From: Nocardia stercoris
GTDB taxonomy: Bacteria > Actinomycetota > Actinomycetes > Mycobacteriales > Mycobacteriaceae
Length of the DNA: 64,000 bases
Reading direction: 5' to 3'
Assembly (NCBI RefSeq): GCF_003696265.1
Contig: NZ_RFFH01000002.1
Span: 248,001-312,000, forward strand
Part shown: positions 28,434 through 37,679 of the stretch, piece after piece
Numbering within the stretch: the first letter of the stretch is position 1
How the letters are laid out: each line of letters begins with the position of its first letter
Notes under the pieces: model-generated
What the model saw: the letters and a program-made list of their open reading frames with translations, nothing else
Databases searched by the model: none
What the model was told of the DNA's origin: nothing
Translations under genes and position numbers: made by a program

Positions 28434-28532
28434 GCGACCACTGTGTCACAGACACGCCGGTCGCGCACCGCCGCAGGTCAGGGGCATGTCGGCCCGGATC
28501 GCGACCACGCCGGGCGGGGTATGCGGTGACTG

Positions 28533-29087
28533 GTGAGCCGGATGAGGCACCATGTGCGGGTGACCACACCGAATCCGACCGCAGTCGCCACACTGCACAC
28601 CAACCACGGCGACATCAAGATCTCGCTCTTCGGTAACCATGCCCCGAAGACGGTGCGCAACTTCGTCGGCCTCGCCGACGGAACCGCCGAATACACCTCC
28701 GAGAATGCCTCCGGGACCAAGACCGGGCCGTTCTACGACGGCTCGGTGTTCCACCGCGTGATCGACGGGTTCATGATCCAGGGCGGCGACCCCACCGGGA
28801 CCGGACGCGGCGGCCCCGGCTACGAGTTCGGCGACGAGTTCCACCCCGAACTCCGCTTCGACCGCGGCTACCTGCTCGCCATGGCCAACGCCGGGCCGGG
28901 CACCAACGGTTCCCAGTTCTTCATCACCGTGGGCCCGCAGCCGCACCTCAACCGTCGGCACACCATCTTCGGTGAGGTCACCGACCCCGACTCCCGCAAG
29001 GTGGTCGACAGCATCGCCACCACCGCGGTGGACCGCAACGACCGTCCCAAGGACGAGGTCACCATTACCGGAATCAGCATCGCCTAG
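28533..29087 (+). CDS. ppiA: Peptidyl-prolyl cis-trans isomerase, cyclophilin type
   Basis: A 184-residue cyclophilin that speeds proline isomerisation in folding proteins. The core motifs are [79 protein letters not shown] and [12 protein letters not shown], which include the catalytic Arg in FHRVI. It closely resembles mycobacterial PpiA. The start is ambiguous: GTG 28533, ATG 28542 and GTG 28560 are in frame; only about nine residues are affected. It is followed by the rhomboid gene 13 bp downstream. Confidence 0.94.
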   Translation: MSRMRHHVRVTTPNPTAVATLHTNHGDIKISLFGNHAPKTVRNFVGLADGTAEYTSENASGTKTGPFYDGSVFHRVIDGFMIQGGDPTGTGRGGPGYEFGDEFHPELRFDRGYLLAMANAGPGTNGSQFFITVGPQPHLNRRHTIFGEVTDPDSRKVVDSIATTAVDRNDRPKDEVTITGISIA

Positions 29088-29100
29088 ATCGGATCAGATC

Positions 29101-29949
29101 GTGCACGACCGGCCGCCCACCCCGAGCTGTTATCGCCACCCGGACCGTCCCACCGGACTGTCCTGCACTCGGTGCGGGCGGCCGGCCTGCCCGCAATGCC
29201 TGCACGCGGCACCCGTCGGCAGCCACTGCGACGAGTGCGTGCGCGCCGAGGCGAAGGCGCGGCCGGCTCCGGCCCGGCGGCCCACGCCGTACGTCACCTA
29301 TGCGCTGATCGCGTTGAACGTGTTGGTCTTCGCGATCACCGTCGCGCAATCCCACAGTCTCGCCGACAATGTCGGGTCGCCGCTGTTCCGCGACTGGGTG
29401 ATGATTCCCGACGGTGTCGCCGCGGGGCAGTGGATCCGGGTGATCGGATCCGGCTTCCTGCACTACGGTCCGCTGCACCTGGCGGTCAACATGTTCGCGC
29501 TCTACATCCTCGGGCGCGACACCGAGCTGGCCCTGGGCCGGCCACGCTATCTCGCGGTGTACCTGACGTCGCTGCTGGGCGGTTCGGCCGCCGTGATGTG
29601 GCTGGCGCGCGACGCCGCGACCGCGGGCGCCTCGGGCGCGATCTACGGGCTGTTCGGCGCCGTCACGATCATCCTGCTGCGGTTGAAGCAGAGCCCGGTG
29701 CAGATCCTGGTGCTGATCGCGATCAACCTGTTCATCAGCCTGACCCTGCCCGGAATCTCGCTGTGGGGTCACCTGGGCGGGCTCGCCACCGGCACCCTCG
29801 CCACCGCGGGCATCCTGTTCCTGCCGGAACGGGCCGGCGCCCGCACTCCGGCCGACGCGGCCCGGATCGGGTGGTTCGCGGTCGCGGGCGTGGCGCTCGC
29901 GGCGGTGGTCCTGATCGGCGCGGCGGCCGCGTCGATGCAGTCCTTCTAG
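29101..29949 (+). CDS. Rhomboid family intramembrane serine protease
   Basis: A 282-residue protein. It has an N-terminal B-box-type zinc finger (Cys10, His13, Cys22, Cys25, Cys30, Cys33, Cys43, Cys46), then about seven membrane segments. The rhomboid dyad is Ser179 in TAGASGAIYG and His224 in LWGHLGGLATG; the supporting HYGPLHLAVNM is at 121-131. The GTG start follows the ppiA stop by 13 bp. It would cleave single-pass membrane proteins within the bilayer; targets are unknown. Confidence 0.9.
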   Translation: MHDRPPTPSCYRHPDRPTGLSCTRCGRPACPQCLHAAPVGSHCDECVRAEAKARPAPARRPTPYVTYALIALNVLVFAITVAQSHSLADNVGSPLFRDWVMIPDGVAAGQWIRVIGSGFLHYGPLHLAVNMFALYILGRDTELALGRPRYLAVYLTSLLGGSAAVMWLARDAATAGASGAIYGLFGAVTIILLRLKQSPVQILVLIAINLFISLTLPGISLWGHLGGLATGTLATAGILFLPERAGARTPADAARIGWFAVAGVALAAVVLIGAAAASMQSF

Positions 29950-30413
29950 CGGCCCGCGTCCTCGTGCGGCACCACGCCGTGCACGATCAGAGCGTCGAGC
30001 ACGTCCTGGGGATGCGCGCCGAGGTCCCAGCGGCCGAAGATCAACAGCCGCTCGTGGCCGTCGGCCTCGATGTCGATCTCCAGCGAGGGCACCGACCGGC
30101 CGTGCCGCCGCGGACTGAGCACGCGGGCGCGCATCACCTGGGCGGGGGAGTACTCGGCGGGACGCCGCAATCCGCCCACCACGAGCCGTGGGGGATCGAG
30201 GCGGGCCGTCAGGCGCGGCCGGAGGCGCAGTGCGACCGCGGTCATCCCCAACAGCAGTGCGGCGGCCAGTCCGACGAGCAGCCGGGCCGGCGGATCCGGG
30301 GCCACGACCGCCGCGCCGAGCAGCACCAGGCCGCCGATTCCGGTCGCGACGAGCGCGGCCGGGGGCGTCGACCAATTCAGGGATTCCGGTGAGTTGTGCA
30401 CAGGGTTATCCAC
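29946..30413 (-). CDS. PH domain membrane protein (Rv0010c-like)
   Basis: A 155-residue protein with two membrane segments (PPAALVATGIGGLVLLGAAVV and ARLLVGLAAALLLGMTAVAL) followed by a bacterial PH domain (PPRLVVGGLRRPAEYSPAQVMRARVLSP, then GRSVPSLEIDIEADGHERLLIFGRWDLGAHPQDVLDAL). It overlaps the rhomboid gene tail-to-tail by 4 bp. The GTG start codon lies inside a perfect DnaA box. Orthologues occupy the same place next to crgA in mycobacteria. Confidence 0.85.
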   Translation of the reverse strand: MDNPVHNSPESLNWSTPPAALVATGIGGLVLLGAAVVAPDPPARLLVGLAAALLLGMTAVALRLRPRLTARLDPPRLVVGGLRRPAEYSPAQVMRARVLSPRRHGRSVPSLEIDIEADGHERLLIFGRWDLGAHPQDVLDALIVHGVVPHEDAGR

Positions 30414-30414
30414 A
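30394..30414. promoter_or_regulatory. DnaA-box pair at the PH-protein start
   Basis: TTGTGCACA (30394-30402) and the perfect TTATCCACA (30406-30414), the latter covering the start codon of the PH gene. Confidence 0.6.
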
Positions 30415-30464
30415 GGTGTGAGTGAATGACATCGCTGTTATCCGCTCGTCACCGACTCGATGCC

Positions 30465-30731
30465 TTACCGCCACCGCATCGTCATGACCAGGCCGATCAC
30501 CATGAGGCCGAAGCCGATGAGGAAGTTCCAGGCGTTCAGATCCGCCATCCAGGTGATGTGATCCGAGGCCAGGTAGTAGACGAGCAGCCACGCCAGACCG
30601 GCCAGCATGAACCCGAGCATGATGACCACGTACCACACCGGCGACGGCCCACCCTTGACCTTGACCGGAGTGCGGTTGTTACCGCTGACGGCGGAGTAAT
30701 CGGTCTTCTTGCGGACCTTCGACTTGGGCAT
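30465..30731 (-). CDS. crgA: Cell division protein CrgA
   Basis: An 88-residue inner-membrane protein, diagnostic for actinobacteria. The start MPKSKVRKKTDYSAV is followed by two membrane segments (VWYVVIMLGFMLAGLAWLLVYYL and WNFLIGFGLMVIGLVMTMRW) with the loop ITWMADLNAWNF between them. In mycobacteria CrgA joins FtsZ, FtsQ, FtsI and other division proteins at the septum. It sits divergent from pabA, as in related genomes. Confidence 0.96.
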   Translation of the reverse strand: MPKSKVRKKTDYSAVSGNNRTPVKVKGGPSPVWYVVIMLGFMLAGLAWLLVYYLASDHITWMADLNAWNFLIGFGLMVIGLVMTMRWR

Positions 30732-30836
30732 GACGTCCTCGTGTTCGGGGAGACTGGTCTCCCTTGAAGGCTAACCCACCAGGCGCGATCGAGAGCGGGA
30801 GGTAATACTCTTGCGCGTCCCACGTACCCTTCAACC

Positions 30837-31496
30837 ATGCGTGTTCTGGTCGTCGACAACTACGACAGCTTCGTGTTCAACCTGGTCCAGTATCTGGGGC
30901 AGCTCGGAGTGGAGGCCACGGTCCGGCGCAACGACGACCCGGAACTCACCACCGCGGCGGCCACCGCGAGCGGCCTCGACGCGTTGGTCACCGGCTACGA
31001 CGGCATCCTGATCAGCCCCGGCCCCGGCACCCCGGACCGCGCCGGCACCAGCATCGAACTGGTCCACGCCTGCGCCCGCACCGCGACCCCGCTGCTCGGC
31101 GTCTGCCTGGGCCACCAGGCCATCGGCGAGGCCTTCGGCGCCACCGTCACCCGCGCACCCGAACTGCTGCACGGCAAGACCAGCTCGGTCTTCCACAGCG
31201 ACGCTGGGGTGCTCGCCGGGCTGCCCGACCCGTTCACCGCCACCCGCTACCACTCGCTCACCGTCCTCGAGGACACGCTGCCCGCCGACATCGAGGTGAT
31301 CGGCCGCACCGAGACCGGAATCGTCATGGCGCTGCGGCACCGCACCCTGCCGATCCACGGCGTCCAGTTCCACCCCGAATCGGTACTCACCCAGGGCGGG
31401 CACCGCATGCTCGCCAACTGGCTGGCCGCATGCGGCGAGCGCCCGGCCGAGGGCTTGGTGGCGACGCTGGAAGCCGAAGTAGCGGCCCTGGTGTGA
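30837..31496 (+). CDS. Glutamine amidotransferase PabA/TrpG
   Basis: The 219-residue glutaminase component of aminodeoxychorismate or anthranilate synthase. The catalytic triad is Cys90 (LLGVCLGHQAIG), His179 and Glu181 (GVQFHPESVLTQGG). The oxyanion region SPGPGTP is at 60-66. In mycobacteria the gene at this position is called trpG, but folate (PabA) use is equally possible because no synthase subunit is adjacent. No ribosome site is seen; a -10-like TACCCT ends 6 bp before the ATG, so the mRNA may be leaderless. Confidence 0.88.
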   Translation: MRVLVVDNYDSFVFNLVQYLGQLGVEATVRRNDDPELTTAAATASGLDALVTGYDGILISPGPGTPDRAGTSIELVHACARTATPLLGVCLGHQAIGEAFGATVTRAPELLHGKTSSVFHSDAGVLAGLPDPFTATRYHSLTVLEDTLPADIEVIGRTETGIVMALRHRTLPIHGVQFHPESVLTQGGHRMLANWLAACGERPAEGLVATLEAEVAALV

Positions 31497-32185
31497 CGAC
31501 CCGGCCCTTCGTCACCCTGTCCGTCGCGGTCAGCCTCGACGGCTACCTCGACGACGCGCGGGTCGAACGGCTGCTGCTGTCCAACTCGGCCGATTTCGAC
31601 CGGGTCGATGCCGTCCGCGCCGCGTCCGACGCCATCCTGGTCGGCGCCGAGACCCTGCGCCGCGACGATCCCCGGCTGCGGATCGCCGACGCGGGCCGCC
31701 GGGCCGTACGGGCGGCCGCCGGTGAACCCGAACTGCCGCTGCGCGTGACCGTCACTGCGAGCGGTGACCTGGACCCCGGCCTGCGGGTGTTTCTCCCCGG
31801 CGGCGCGGCGCTGGTCTACACCACCGACACCGGCGCCCGGACGCTCGGCGACCGACTCGCCGGCCGCGCCGAGGTCGTCACGCTCGGCCCGGAGATCGAC
31901 TTCGGTGACCTGCTCGACGACCTGGGCCGCCGCGGCGTCACCCGGCTGATGGTCGAGGGCGGCGGCCGTGTCCACACCGCCTTCCTGGCCGCCGATCTCG
32001 CCGACGAGCTGCTGCTCGCCGTGGCGCCCGTCCTCGTCGGTGATCCGGCCGCACCGCGCTTTCTGCATCCGGCCGCTTTCCCGGGCGGTTCCGAGCGCAG
32101 AATGGAACTGGTGGACGTCGACCGGGTCGGAGACGTCGCGGTCCTGCGATACCGGCCCCGGCCGCACGCCCCCGTCCGCGATTGA
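31493..32185 (+). CDS. RibD C-terminal/dihydrofolate-reductase-like reductase
   Basis: A 230-residue single-domain reductase of the RibD-C family. It has the N-terminal VTLSVAVSLDGYLDD, the NADPH-binding SDAILVGAETLRRDDPRLRI, the conserved LMVEGGGRVHTAFLAADLADELLLAVAPVLVG and a terminal LRYRPRP. The start GTG overlaps the pabA stop by 4 bp. It is followed by a CMP/dCMP-deaminase-type protein, so the two domains of RibD appear as separate genes. The substrate could be a riboflavin precursor or another pyrimidine-like molecule. Confidence 0.8.
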   Translation: MTTRPFVTLSVAVSLDGYLDDARVERLLLSNSADFDRVDAVRAASDAILVGAETLRRDDPRLRIADAGRRAVRAAAGEPELPLRVTVTASGDLDPGLRVFLPGGAALVYTTDTGARTLGDRLAGRAEVVTLGPEIDFGDLLDDLGRRGVTRLMVEGGGRVHTAFLAADLADELLLAVAPVLVGDPAAPRFLHPAAFPGGSERRMELVDVDRVGDVAVLRYRPRPHAPVRD

Positions 32186-32194
32186 GGAGGGCTC

Positions 32195-32662
32195 GTGCGC
32201 TGGGATCCACCACCCGATGTCTCCGTCGACCGGCGCTGGATGCGGCACGCCATCGGCCTGGCCCGGCTGTCCCCGCCCAGCCCGGGCGCCTACTCGGTCG
32301 GCGCGGTCATCGTGGGTGCCGACGGAGTCGAACTGCGCCACGGCTATTCGCGGGAGACCGACCCCAAGGTGCACGCCGAGGAATCGGCGCTGAACAAGCT
32401 CGGCGCCGATCCACGGCTGCGGACGGCCACCATCTACAGCACGCTGGAACCCTGCTCCCAGCGGGCGAGCGTCGACCGGCTGCCGTGCACCGACCGGATC
32501 CTGGCCGCCGGTATCCGGCGCGTCGTGGTCGCCTGGCGGGAACCGGCGCTGTTCGTGGCCGACTGCGTCGGCATCGAGACGCTGCGTGAACACGGCGTCG
32601 AGGTCGTCGAATTGACCGACCTCGCCGACGAGGCCATGTCGATGAACCGCCACCTGTTCTGA
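32195..32662 (+). CDS. Zinc-dependent deaminase (RibD N-terminal-like)
   Basis: A 155-residue cytidine-deaminase-superfamily protein. The zinc site is H60-A-E62 and PC87...PC98; Glu62 is the proton shuttle. The spacing between the cysteines is 11 residues, two more than in typical RibD (PCSHxGRTPPC). GGAGG precedes the GTG start, 9 bp after the reductase. It probably works with that reductase on a riboflavin-like pyrimidine. Because a housekeeping ribD is usually elsewhere, this pair may serve another pathway. Confidence 0.82.
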   Translation: MRWDPPPDVSVDRRWMRHAIGLARLSPPSPGAYSVGAVIVGADGVELRHGYSRETDPKVHAEESALNKLGADPRLRTATIYSTLEPCSQRASVDRLPCTDRILAAGIRRVVVAWREPALFVADCVGIETLREHGVEVVELTDLADEAMSMNRHLF

Positions 32663-32667
32663 ACGGC

Positions 32668-32701
32668 GCAGCGCCCCCGGAGAAGTCCCCGAGGGCGCTG
32701 C
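32668..32701. terminator. Hairpin between convergent deaminase and pknB
   Basis: 9-bp stem GCAGCGCCC/GGGCGCTGC with an inner CCGG-rich loop, placed between the 3' ends of the two transcripts. It could stop transcription from both sides; no T run is seen. Confidence 0.65.
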
Positions 32702-32719
32702 ACGGCAGGCTGTCCCGGA

Positions 32720-34627
32720 TCAGGGCGGTCCGAGGACGTAGACGACCACGTTGACGCTGCCGTTACGGGCCACCAGACCACCCGGAGTCGGTGTCTGGCT
32801 GGCGATCTTGCCCACGCTGCCGGCGTCGAAGGTGCCCTGCGAGGTCTGCACGATATTGGCGGCCGTCCCGGTCCAGCCCTTGGCGCGCAAGGCGTCCACC
32901 GCGGCGGACGGGGTCAGCCCGACCAGGCTCGGCATGGTGATCTGATCACCCGAGGACACCTGCACGGTGACCGTCGAACCCTTGTCGGCCAGCGTGCCCC
33001 CGGCCGGACTGGTCGCGATGACCTGCCCCTTGGGCTGCGTCGACTGGACCTCCTGCACCGTGATCTTGAATCCGGCGCTGTCCTCCAGATTCGGCTGCGC
33101 CACATCGATGCTCTGCCCCACCACGTCCGGCACCCGGACCTGATCGGGTCCCTTACCCAGCGTGATCGTGACCTGGCTGCCCCAGTCCACCTTCGAGCCC
33201 GCGCTCGGGTTCGAGGAGATCACCTTGTCCTTGTCGTCGGCACTGGACGTGTCGCGCTGGATCTGCGGATTCAATTGCAGGCCCACCGCATTCAGCTGCT
33301 GTTCGGCCTGCTGCTGATTCAGCGTGTTCAGGCGCGGGACCTGCACCTCCTGCGGGCCGGTGGACACCTGCAACGTGACGGTGCTGCCCTTGGGCGCGCG
33401 CGAACCACCCAGCGGCTGGGTGGCGATCACATTGCCCACCCCCACCTTCGGGTCCGGCTTCTCCTGGATCGCGACCGAGAAACCGGCGGACTGCAATTCG
33501 CTCTGCGCCGTCGCGGCCGGCTTGTTCGACAGATCCGGCACCCCGACCTGATCCGGCTTCGTCAACGGCGAGATCACCAGCCACGCGACCGTTCCCACCA
33601 CCGCCAGGGCGACAGCGAGCAGCAGACCCATGAGCAGGCTGCGCCGGCCACCACCGTCACCGGTCGCGACCACCTGCTCCGCGGTGTCGTCACCACGGTC
33701 ACCGGAGCGGTAGCCGCGCGACGGCGGCACCGCGCCGAGCATGGTGGTGCGGTCCTCCTCGGTCATCACCGTGGGCGCGTTCGGCTTCTGGCCGCCCAGC
33801 ACCCGGATCAGGTCCTGGCGCATCTCCGCGGCCGACTGGTAGCGGTTGGCCGGATTCTTGGCCATCGCCTTGAGCACCACGGCATCCAGCTCGCGCGGCA
33901 CACCCGGATGGACGTGCGACGGCGACTTCGGATCCTCCCGGACATGCTGGTAGGCCACCGCGATCGGCGAGTCACCGGTGAACGGCGGTTCGCCGGTGAG
34001 GATCTCGTACAGCACACAGCCGACCGAATACACGTCCGAACGGGCGTCGACCGGCTCGCCGCGGGCCTGCTCCGGCGAAAGGTATTGCGCCGTACCGATC
34101 ACCGCGGCGGTCTGGGTGACCGGGTTCGCGCTGTCGTGGATCGCCCGCGCGATACCGAAGTCCATCACCTTCACCGCGCCCTGGCGGTTGATCATGATGT
34201 TGGCCGGCTTCATGTCGCGGTGCACGATGCCGTTCTTGTGGCTGAAGTCCAGGGCCGCACACACATCCGCGACCACCTCCATCGCGCGGCGCGGCGGCAG
34301 CGGACCCGTACCGCGCACGATATCGCGCAGGGTGTCGCCGTCGACGTACTCCATCACGATGTAGGGCAGCGGACCACCGTCGATCTCCGCCTCGCCGGTG
34401 TCGTACACCGCCACGATGGCCGGATGGTTCAGGGCGGCCGCGTTCTGCGCCTCGCGCTTGAAGCGCAGATAGAACGTCGGGTCGCGGGCCAGGTCGGCGC
34501 GCAACACCTTGATCGCCACGTCGCGGCCCAGCCGCAGATCCCGAGCCTTGTGGACCTCCGACATGCCACCGAACCCGATGATCTCACCCAGCTCGTAGCG
34601 GGAAGAGAGATTCTTCGGGGTTGTCAT
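32720..34627 (-). CDS. pknB: Serine/threonine-protein kinase PknB
   Basis: A 635-residue transmembrane kinase that senses peptidoglycan fragments and controls growth and division. The kinase domain has Lys40, HRD Asp138 and DFG Asp156, with activation-loop Thr171 and Thr173 as in M. tuberculosis PknB. A juxtamembrane linker leads to one membrane helix (about 331-352) and four extracellular PASTA domains ([18 protein letters not shown] onward), the sensor for muropeptide or lipid II. The start overlaps pknA by 4 bp. It is the last gene of the fhaB-pstP-rodA-pbpA-pknA-pknB operon. Confidence 0.97.
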   Translation of the reverse strand: MTTPKNLSSRYELGEIIGFGGMSEVHKARDLRLGRDVAIKVLRADLARDPTFYLRFKREAQNAAALNHPAIVAVYDTGEAEIDGGPLPYIVMEYVDGDTLRDIVRGTGPLPPRRAMEVVADVCAALDFSHKNGIVHRDMKPANIMINRQGAVKVMDFGIARAIHDSANPVTQTAAVIGTAQYLSPEQARGEPVDARSDVYSVGCVLYEILTGEPPFTGDSPIAVAYQHVREDPKSPSHVHPGVPRELDAVVLKAMAKNPANRYQSAAEMRQDLIRVLGGQKPNAPTVMTEEDRTTMLGAVPPSRGYRSGDRGDDTAEQVVATGDGGGRRSLLMGLLLAVALAVVGTVAWLVISPLTKPDQVGVPDLSNKPAATAQSELQSAGFSVAIQEKPDPKVGVGNVIATQPLGGSRAPKGSTVTLQVSTGPQEVQVPRLNTLNQQQAEQQLNAVGLQLNPQIQRDTSSADDKDKVISSNPSAGSKVDWGSQVTITLGKGPDQVRVPDVVGQSIDVAQPNLEDSAGFKITVQEVQSTQPKGQVIATSPAGGTLADKGSTVTVQVSSGDQITMPSLVGLTPSAAVDALRAKGWTGTAANIVQTSQGTFDAGSVGKIASQTPTPGGLVARNGSVNVVVYVLGPP

Positions 34628-36177
34628 GACTGTCCTCGAGATCCGGGGGGCGGCGGGAGACTCTCGTCGATCCCGGTTCCGAACGGACCGGGAGGCACAG
34701 AAAACGATGGTAGGCCCGAAGGCGTGAACGTGGTGTGACCTGGGGTGGTCTTGGTCGGCGATGTCGTGACGACCGACGAAGTCGTCGACGGTGTCGTCAC
34801 GATCGTCGTCGGCACCGTGGTCGTCGTCGGTGGCGGCGGCGGTGGCGGGGTCGTGGTCGGCACCGGGAAGTACGGGACCGTGGTCGTCGGCTCTTCGGTG
34901 GTGGTCGGCGCCGCGGTCGTCGTGTAGGTCGTCGTCTGGGGGGTGGTCACCGGGGCCACCGGAGGCGTGGTCACCGTGGTCGGCGCCGGCGGCGAACCGC
35001 TGAACAGCACATACGCCGCGAGACCGAACAGCACGACCGCGGCGACGCCGAGACCGGCCAGCGTCCGCTGCCCGCGCGTCATGTTCGCGATGTCGAATCG
35101 CGACTTCTGCATGTGCTGCGGCTTCGACCCCGAACCGCCGTAATTCGACGGGCCGGGATAGCTGTTCGGCGGCAGCACCGTGGTGCCACCCACCGACTGC
35201 GGCATGGCCGGGCGTCCCGGACCCGAGGGGTACCGGGCGGTCGCCGCGTCGTACTCCGGCGGCACCGGGGGTGGCGGCGGGGTGCCCGGCGGCAGCACGC
35301 GGGTCGCGCCGGTCGCCACGGCCGCGTTGCGCGGCGGCGGCGGCCGGTGCCCGGCGCGCACCGCGGCGACCGCGTCGGCGAACTCGCCGCCGGTCGCGTA
35401 CCGGTTCGCCGGATCCTTCGCCAGCGTGATGTCGATCAGTTCCCGCACGTTGTCGGGCAGATCCACCGGCATCGGCGGCGGCATCTCCCGCACGTGCTTC
35501 ATGGCGACGGTCAGCGCGCCGTCACCGGTGAACGGCCGCACACCGCTCAGCGCCTCGTAACCCACCACACCCAGCGAGTACACGTCACTGGCGGAGGTGG
35601 CGTCGTCGCCGGTGGCCTGCTCGGGCGCGATGTATTGCGCGGTGCCCATGACCATTCCGGTCTTCGTCACCGGCGAGGCGTCGACCGCCTTCGCGATGCC
35701 GAAGTCGGTGATCTTCACCTGCCCGATCGGGGTGACCAGGATGTTCCCGGGCTTCACGTCCCGGTGCACCACCCCGGCCGTGTGCGCCACGTCGAGTGCG
35801 CGGCCGGTCTGCTCGAGCATGTCGAGCGCCTGCACGACCGACAGCCGTTCCAGTCGGCCCAGCACCGCGTTCAACGGCTCACCCTGCACCAATTCCATGA
35901 CCAGATAGGCGGTTTCGCCGTTGGCCGGATCGGTGGTCTCGCCGTAGTCGTAGATGCCGGCGATACCCGGGTGGTTCAGCTGCGCGGTGGTCCGGGCCTC
36001 GGTCCGGAACCGCTGGCGGAAGGTCGGATCCGCGGAGAACTCGGCCTTGAGGACCTTGATCGCCACCCGGCGGTCGAGCCGGGTGTCCGTCGCCTCCCAG
36101 ACCTGGCCCATCCCGCCGGTCGCGATCAGGCGCAGCAGGCGGTACCGATCCGCGATCAACGCACCGTTGGTCAGCAT
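34624..36177 (-). CDS. pknA: Serine/threonine-protein kinase PknA
   Basis: A 517-residue transmembrane kinase. The catalytic domain has GGMG at 21-24, Lys41, HRD Asp140 in [10 protein letters not shown] and DFGIAKA. A Pro/Gly-rich linker precedes the membrane helix (about 363-383). The exposed C-terminal part of about 130 residues is unusual: it is almost entirely Thr, Pro and Val ([16 protein letters not shown], then a [12 protein letters not shown] run) with no PASTA domains. It acts with PknB on division and wall-synthesis proteins. The 4-bp overlap with pknB indicates coupled translation. Confidence 0.96.
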   Translation of the reverse strand: MLTNGALIADRYRLLRLIATGGMGQVWEATDTRLDRRVAIKVLKAEFSADPTFRQRFRTEARTTAQLNHPGIAGIYDYGETTDPANGETAYLVMELVQGEPLNAVLGRLERLSVVQALDMLEQTGRALDVAHTAGVVHRDVKPGNILVTPIGQVKITDFGIAKAVDASPVTKTGMVMGTAQYIAPEQATGDDATSASDVYSLGVVGYEALSGVRPFTGDGALTVAMKHVREMPPPMPVDLPDNVRELIDITLAKDPANRYATGGEFADAVAAVRAGHRPPPPRNAAVATGATRVLPPGTPPPPPVPPEYDAATARYPSGPGRPAMPQSVGGTTVLPPNSYPGPSNYGGSGSKPQHMQKSRFDIANMTRGQRTLAGLGVAAVVLFGLAAYVLFSGSPPAPTTVTTPPVAPVTTPQTTTYTTTAAPTTTEEPTTTVPYFPVPTTTPPPPPPPTTTTVPTTIVTTPSTTSSVVTTSPTKTTPGHTTFTPSGLPSFSVPPGPFGTGIDESLPPPPGSRGQS

Positions 36178-36212
36178 GAGGCCCCCCGTTCACGGCTGGT
36201 ACGCATCATCGT

Positions 36213-37679
36213 TCAGCCCCCCAACAGTCCGGCGTCGAGCACCGACCGGGCGATCGGCGCGGCGACCGATCCGCCGGTGGCGGCCAGCGCCCGGTCACCA
36301 CCGTTCTCCACGATCACCGCGATCGCGATCTTGGGGTTCTGGGCGGGTGCGAAGGCGATGTACCACGCGTGCGGCGGTGTGTTGCGGGGGTCGTCACCGT
36401 GTTCGGCGGTTCCTGTCTTGGAGGCGATCTGGTAAGGGCGCGGCTGCGTGCCGCCGGTGGTGGCCTGCTCCGAGGCGAGCATCAGAGAGGTGAGCTGGGA
36501 GGCGACCGGCGCGGACACCGCCTGGCCGACCGACACCGGCTTGGTCTGCGACAGCACGCTCAGGTCGGGGCCCTGCAACTGGTCGACCAGATGCGGTTCC
36601 ATCCGCACCCCACCGTTGGCGACCGTGGCGGCCACGATCGCGTCCTGCAGCGGGGTCATCGCCACATCGCGCTGGCCGATGCTGCTCTGCGCCAAGGACG
36701 GCAGGTCGCTGATCGGCCCGGTCTGGCTGGTGGCCACCGGCATCGGCACGTTCATCTCCGAGCCGAGCCCGAACGCCGACGCCATGTCCTTGAGCTTGGC
36801 CGCACCGACCTTCATGCCGATCTCGGCGAAGGCGGTGTTGCAGGACAGCCGGAACGCGTCGTACATCGAGGCATTGGGCCCCTGCCCGCACGGCGTGCCG
36901 TTGTAGTTCTCCAGCGTGGTCGCGGTTCCGGGCAGCGTGATGTTCGGTGCCGAGGTGAAGGCGTCCTCGGGCTTGATACCGGCCGAGAGCGCGGCCGCGG
37001 CCGTGATCACCTTGAAGGTGGATCCGGGCGGATAGATCTCCGACACAGCTCGATTCAACATGGGCTGCTTCGGGTCGGAGTTCAACTGTTCCCACGCCTG
37101 GGTGCTCTTGGCGCCGTCGTGCCCGGACAGCTGGTTGGGGTCGAAGCTCGGCGTCGACACCATGGTGAGGATCCGGCCGGTGCTCGGCTCGATCGCCACC
37201 ACCGAGCCGGTGTAGTGCTTGGCGGTCAGTTCGTCGTAGGCGACCTTCTGCATGACCGGGTTGATCGTGGTGACCACATTGCCGCCGCGCGGGTCGCGCC
37301 CGGAGATCAGGTCGATCAGGCGCCGGCCGAACAGTTTGTTGTCCGAGCCGTTGAGCACCGAGTCCTCGGCCAGTTCGAGCTGGGTGCGGCTGTACTGCAA
37401 CGAATAGAAGCCGGTCACCGGGCTGTAGGCGAGCGGGTCGGTCGGGTAGGTGCGCAGGTACTTGTATCGGTCGTCGGTGGCCACCGAGGTGGCCAGGACC
37501 GTGCCCTGGGCCGAGATCTGGCCGCGCTGCCGCGAGTATTCGTCCAGCAGCACCCGCTGGTTGCGCGGGTCGTCGCGCAGCTTGTCGGCTTCGAAGACCT
37601 GGACATAGGTGGCATTGGCCAGCAGGGCCAGCACCATCACCATGACGGCCAGTGCGACGCGACGCAGGGGAGTGTTCAC
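36213..37679 (-). CDS. pbpA: Penicillin-binding protein PbpA (class B transpeptidase)
   Basis: A 488-residue membrane-anchored transpeptidase that crosslinks septal or lateral peptidoglycan. It has an N-terminal anchor (RVALAVMVMVLALLANATYV), a dimerisation region, and the active-site motifs S220-T-F-K223, S279-C-N281 and K421-T-G. The gene overlaps rodA by 4 bp; RodA (glycosyltransferase) and PbpA form the usual SEDS/bPBP pair. Mycobacterial PbpA is a kinase substrate in this cluster. Confidence 0.96.
   Translation of the reverse strand: MNTPLRRVALAVMVMVLALLANATYVQVFEADKLRDDPRNQRVLLDEYSRQRGQISAQGTVLATSVATDDRYKYLRTYPTDPLAYSPVTGFYSLQYSRTQLELAEDSVLNGSDNKLFGRRLIDLISGRDPRGGNVVTTINPVMQKVAYDELTAKHYTGSVVAIEPSTGRILTMVSTPSFDPNQLSGHDGAKSTQAWEQLNSDPKQPMLNRAVSEIYPPGSTFKVITAAAALSAGIKPEDAFTSAPNITLPGTATTLENYNGTPCGQGPNASMYDAFRLSCNTAFAEIGMKVGAAKLKDMASAFGLGSEMNVPMPVATSQTGPISDLPSLAQSSIGQRDVAMTPLQDAIVAATVANGGVRMEPHLVDQLQGPDLSVLSQTKPVSVGQAVSAPVASQLTSLMLASEQATTGGTQPRPYQIASKTGTAEHGDDPRNTPPHAWYIAFAPAQNPKIAIAVIVENGGDRALAATGGSVAAPIARSVLDAGLLGG

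Larger units (their letters stand above)
27879..28532. other. Intergenic region with two GC-rich hairpins
   Basis: 654 bp between the cyclase and ppiA. Two hairpins are near the left end: GCGGGCCTCGGC/GCCGAGGCCCGC (27917-27955) and GTCGGCCC/GGGCCGAC (27961-27985), both with purine-rich loops of seven or more Gs. They probably terminate the cyclase transcript, although no T tract follows. The rest is unremarkable except for a short minus-strand open frame at 28293-28433. Confidence 0.6.

Noticed and set aside
28972..29100. Longer N terminus for the rhomboid protein
   Set aside because: It would overlap ppiA in another frame by over 100 bp. The GTG at 29101 directly precedes the zinc-finger domain.
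32720..36177. Plus-strand frames of 487 and 566 residues opposite pknB and pknA
   Set aside because: Both are Arg/His-rich antisense readings of unmistakable kinase genes.
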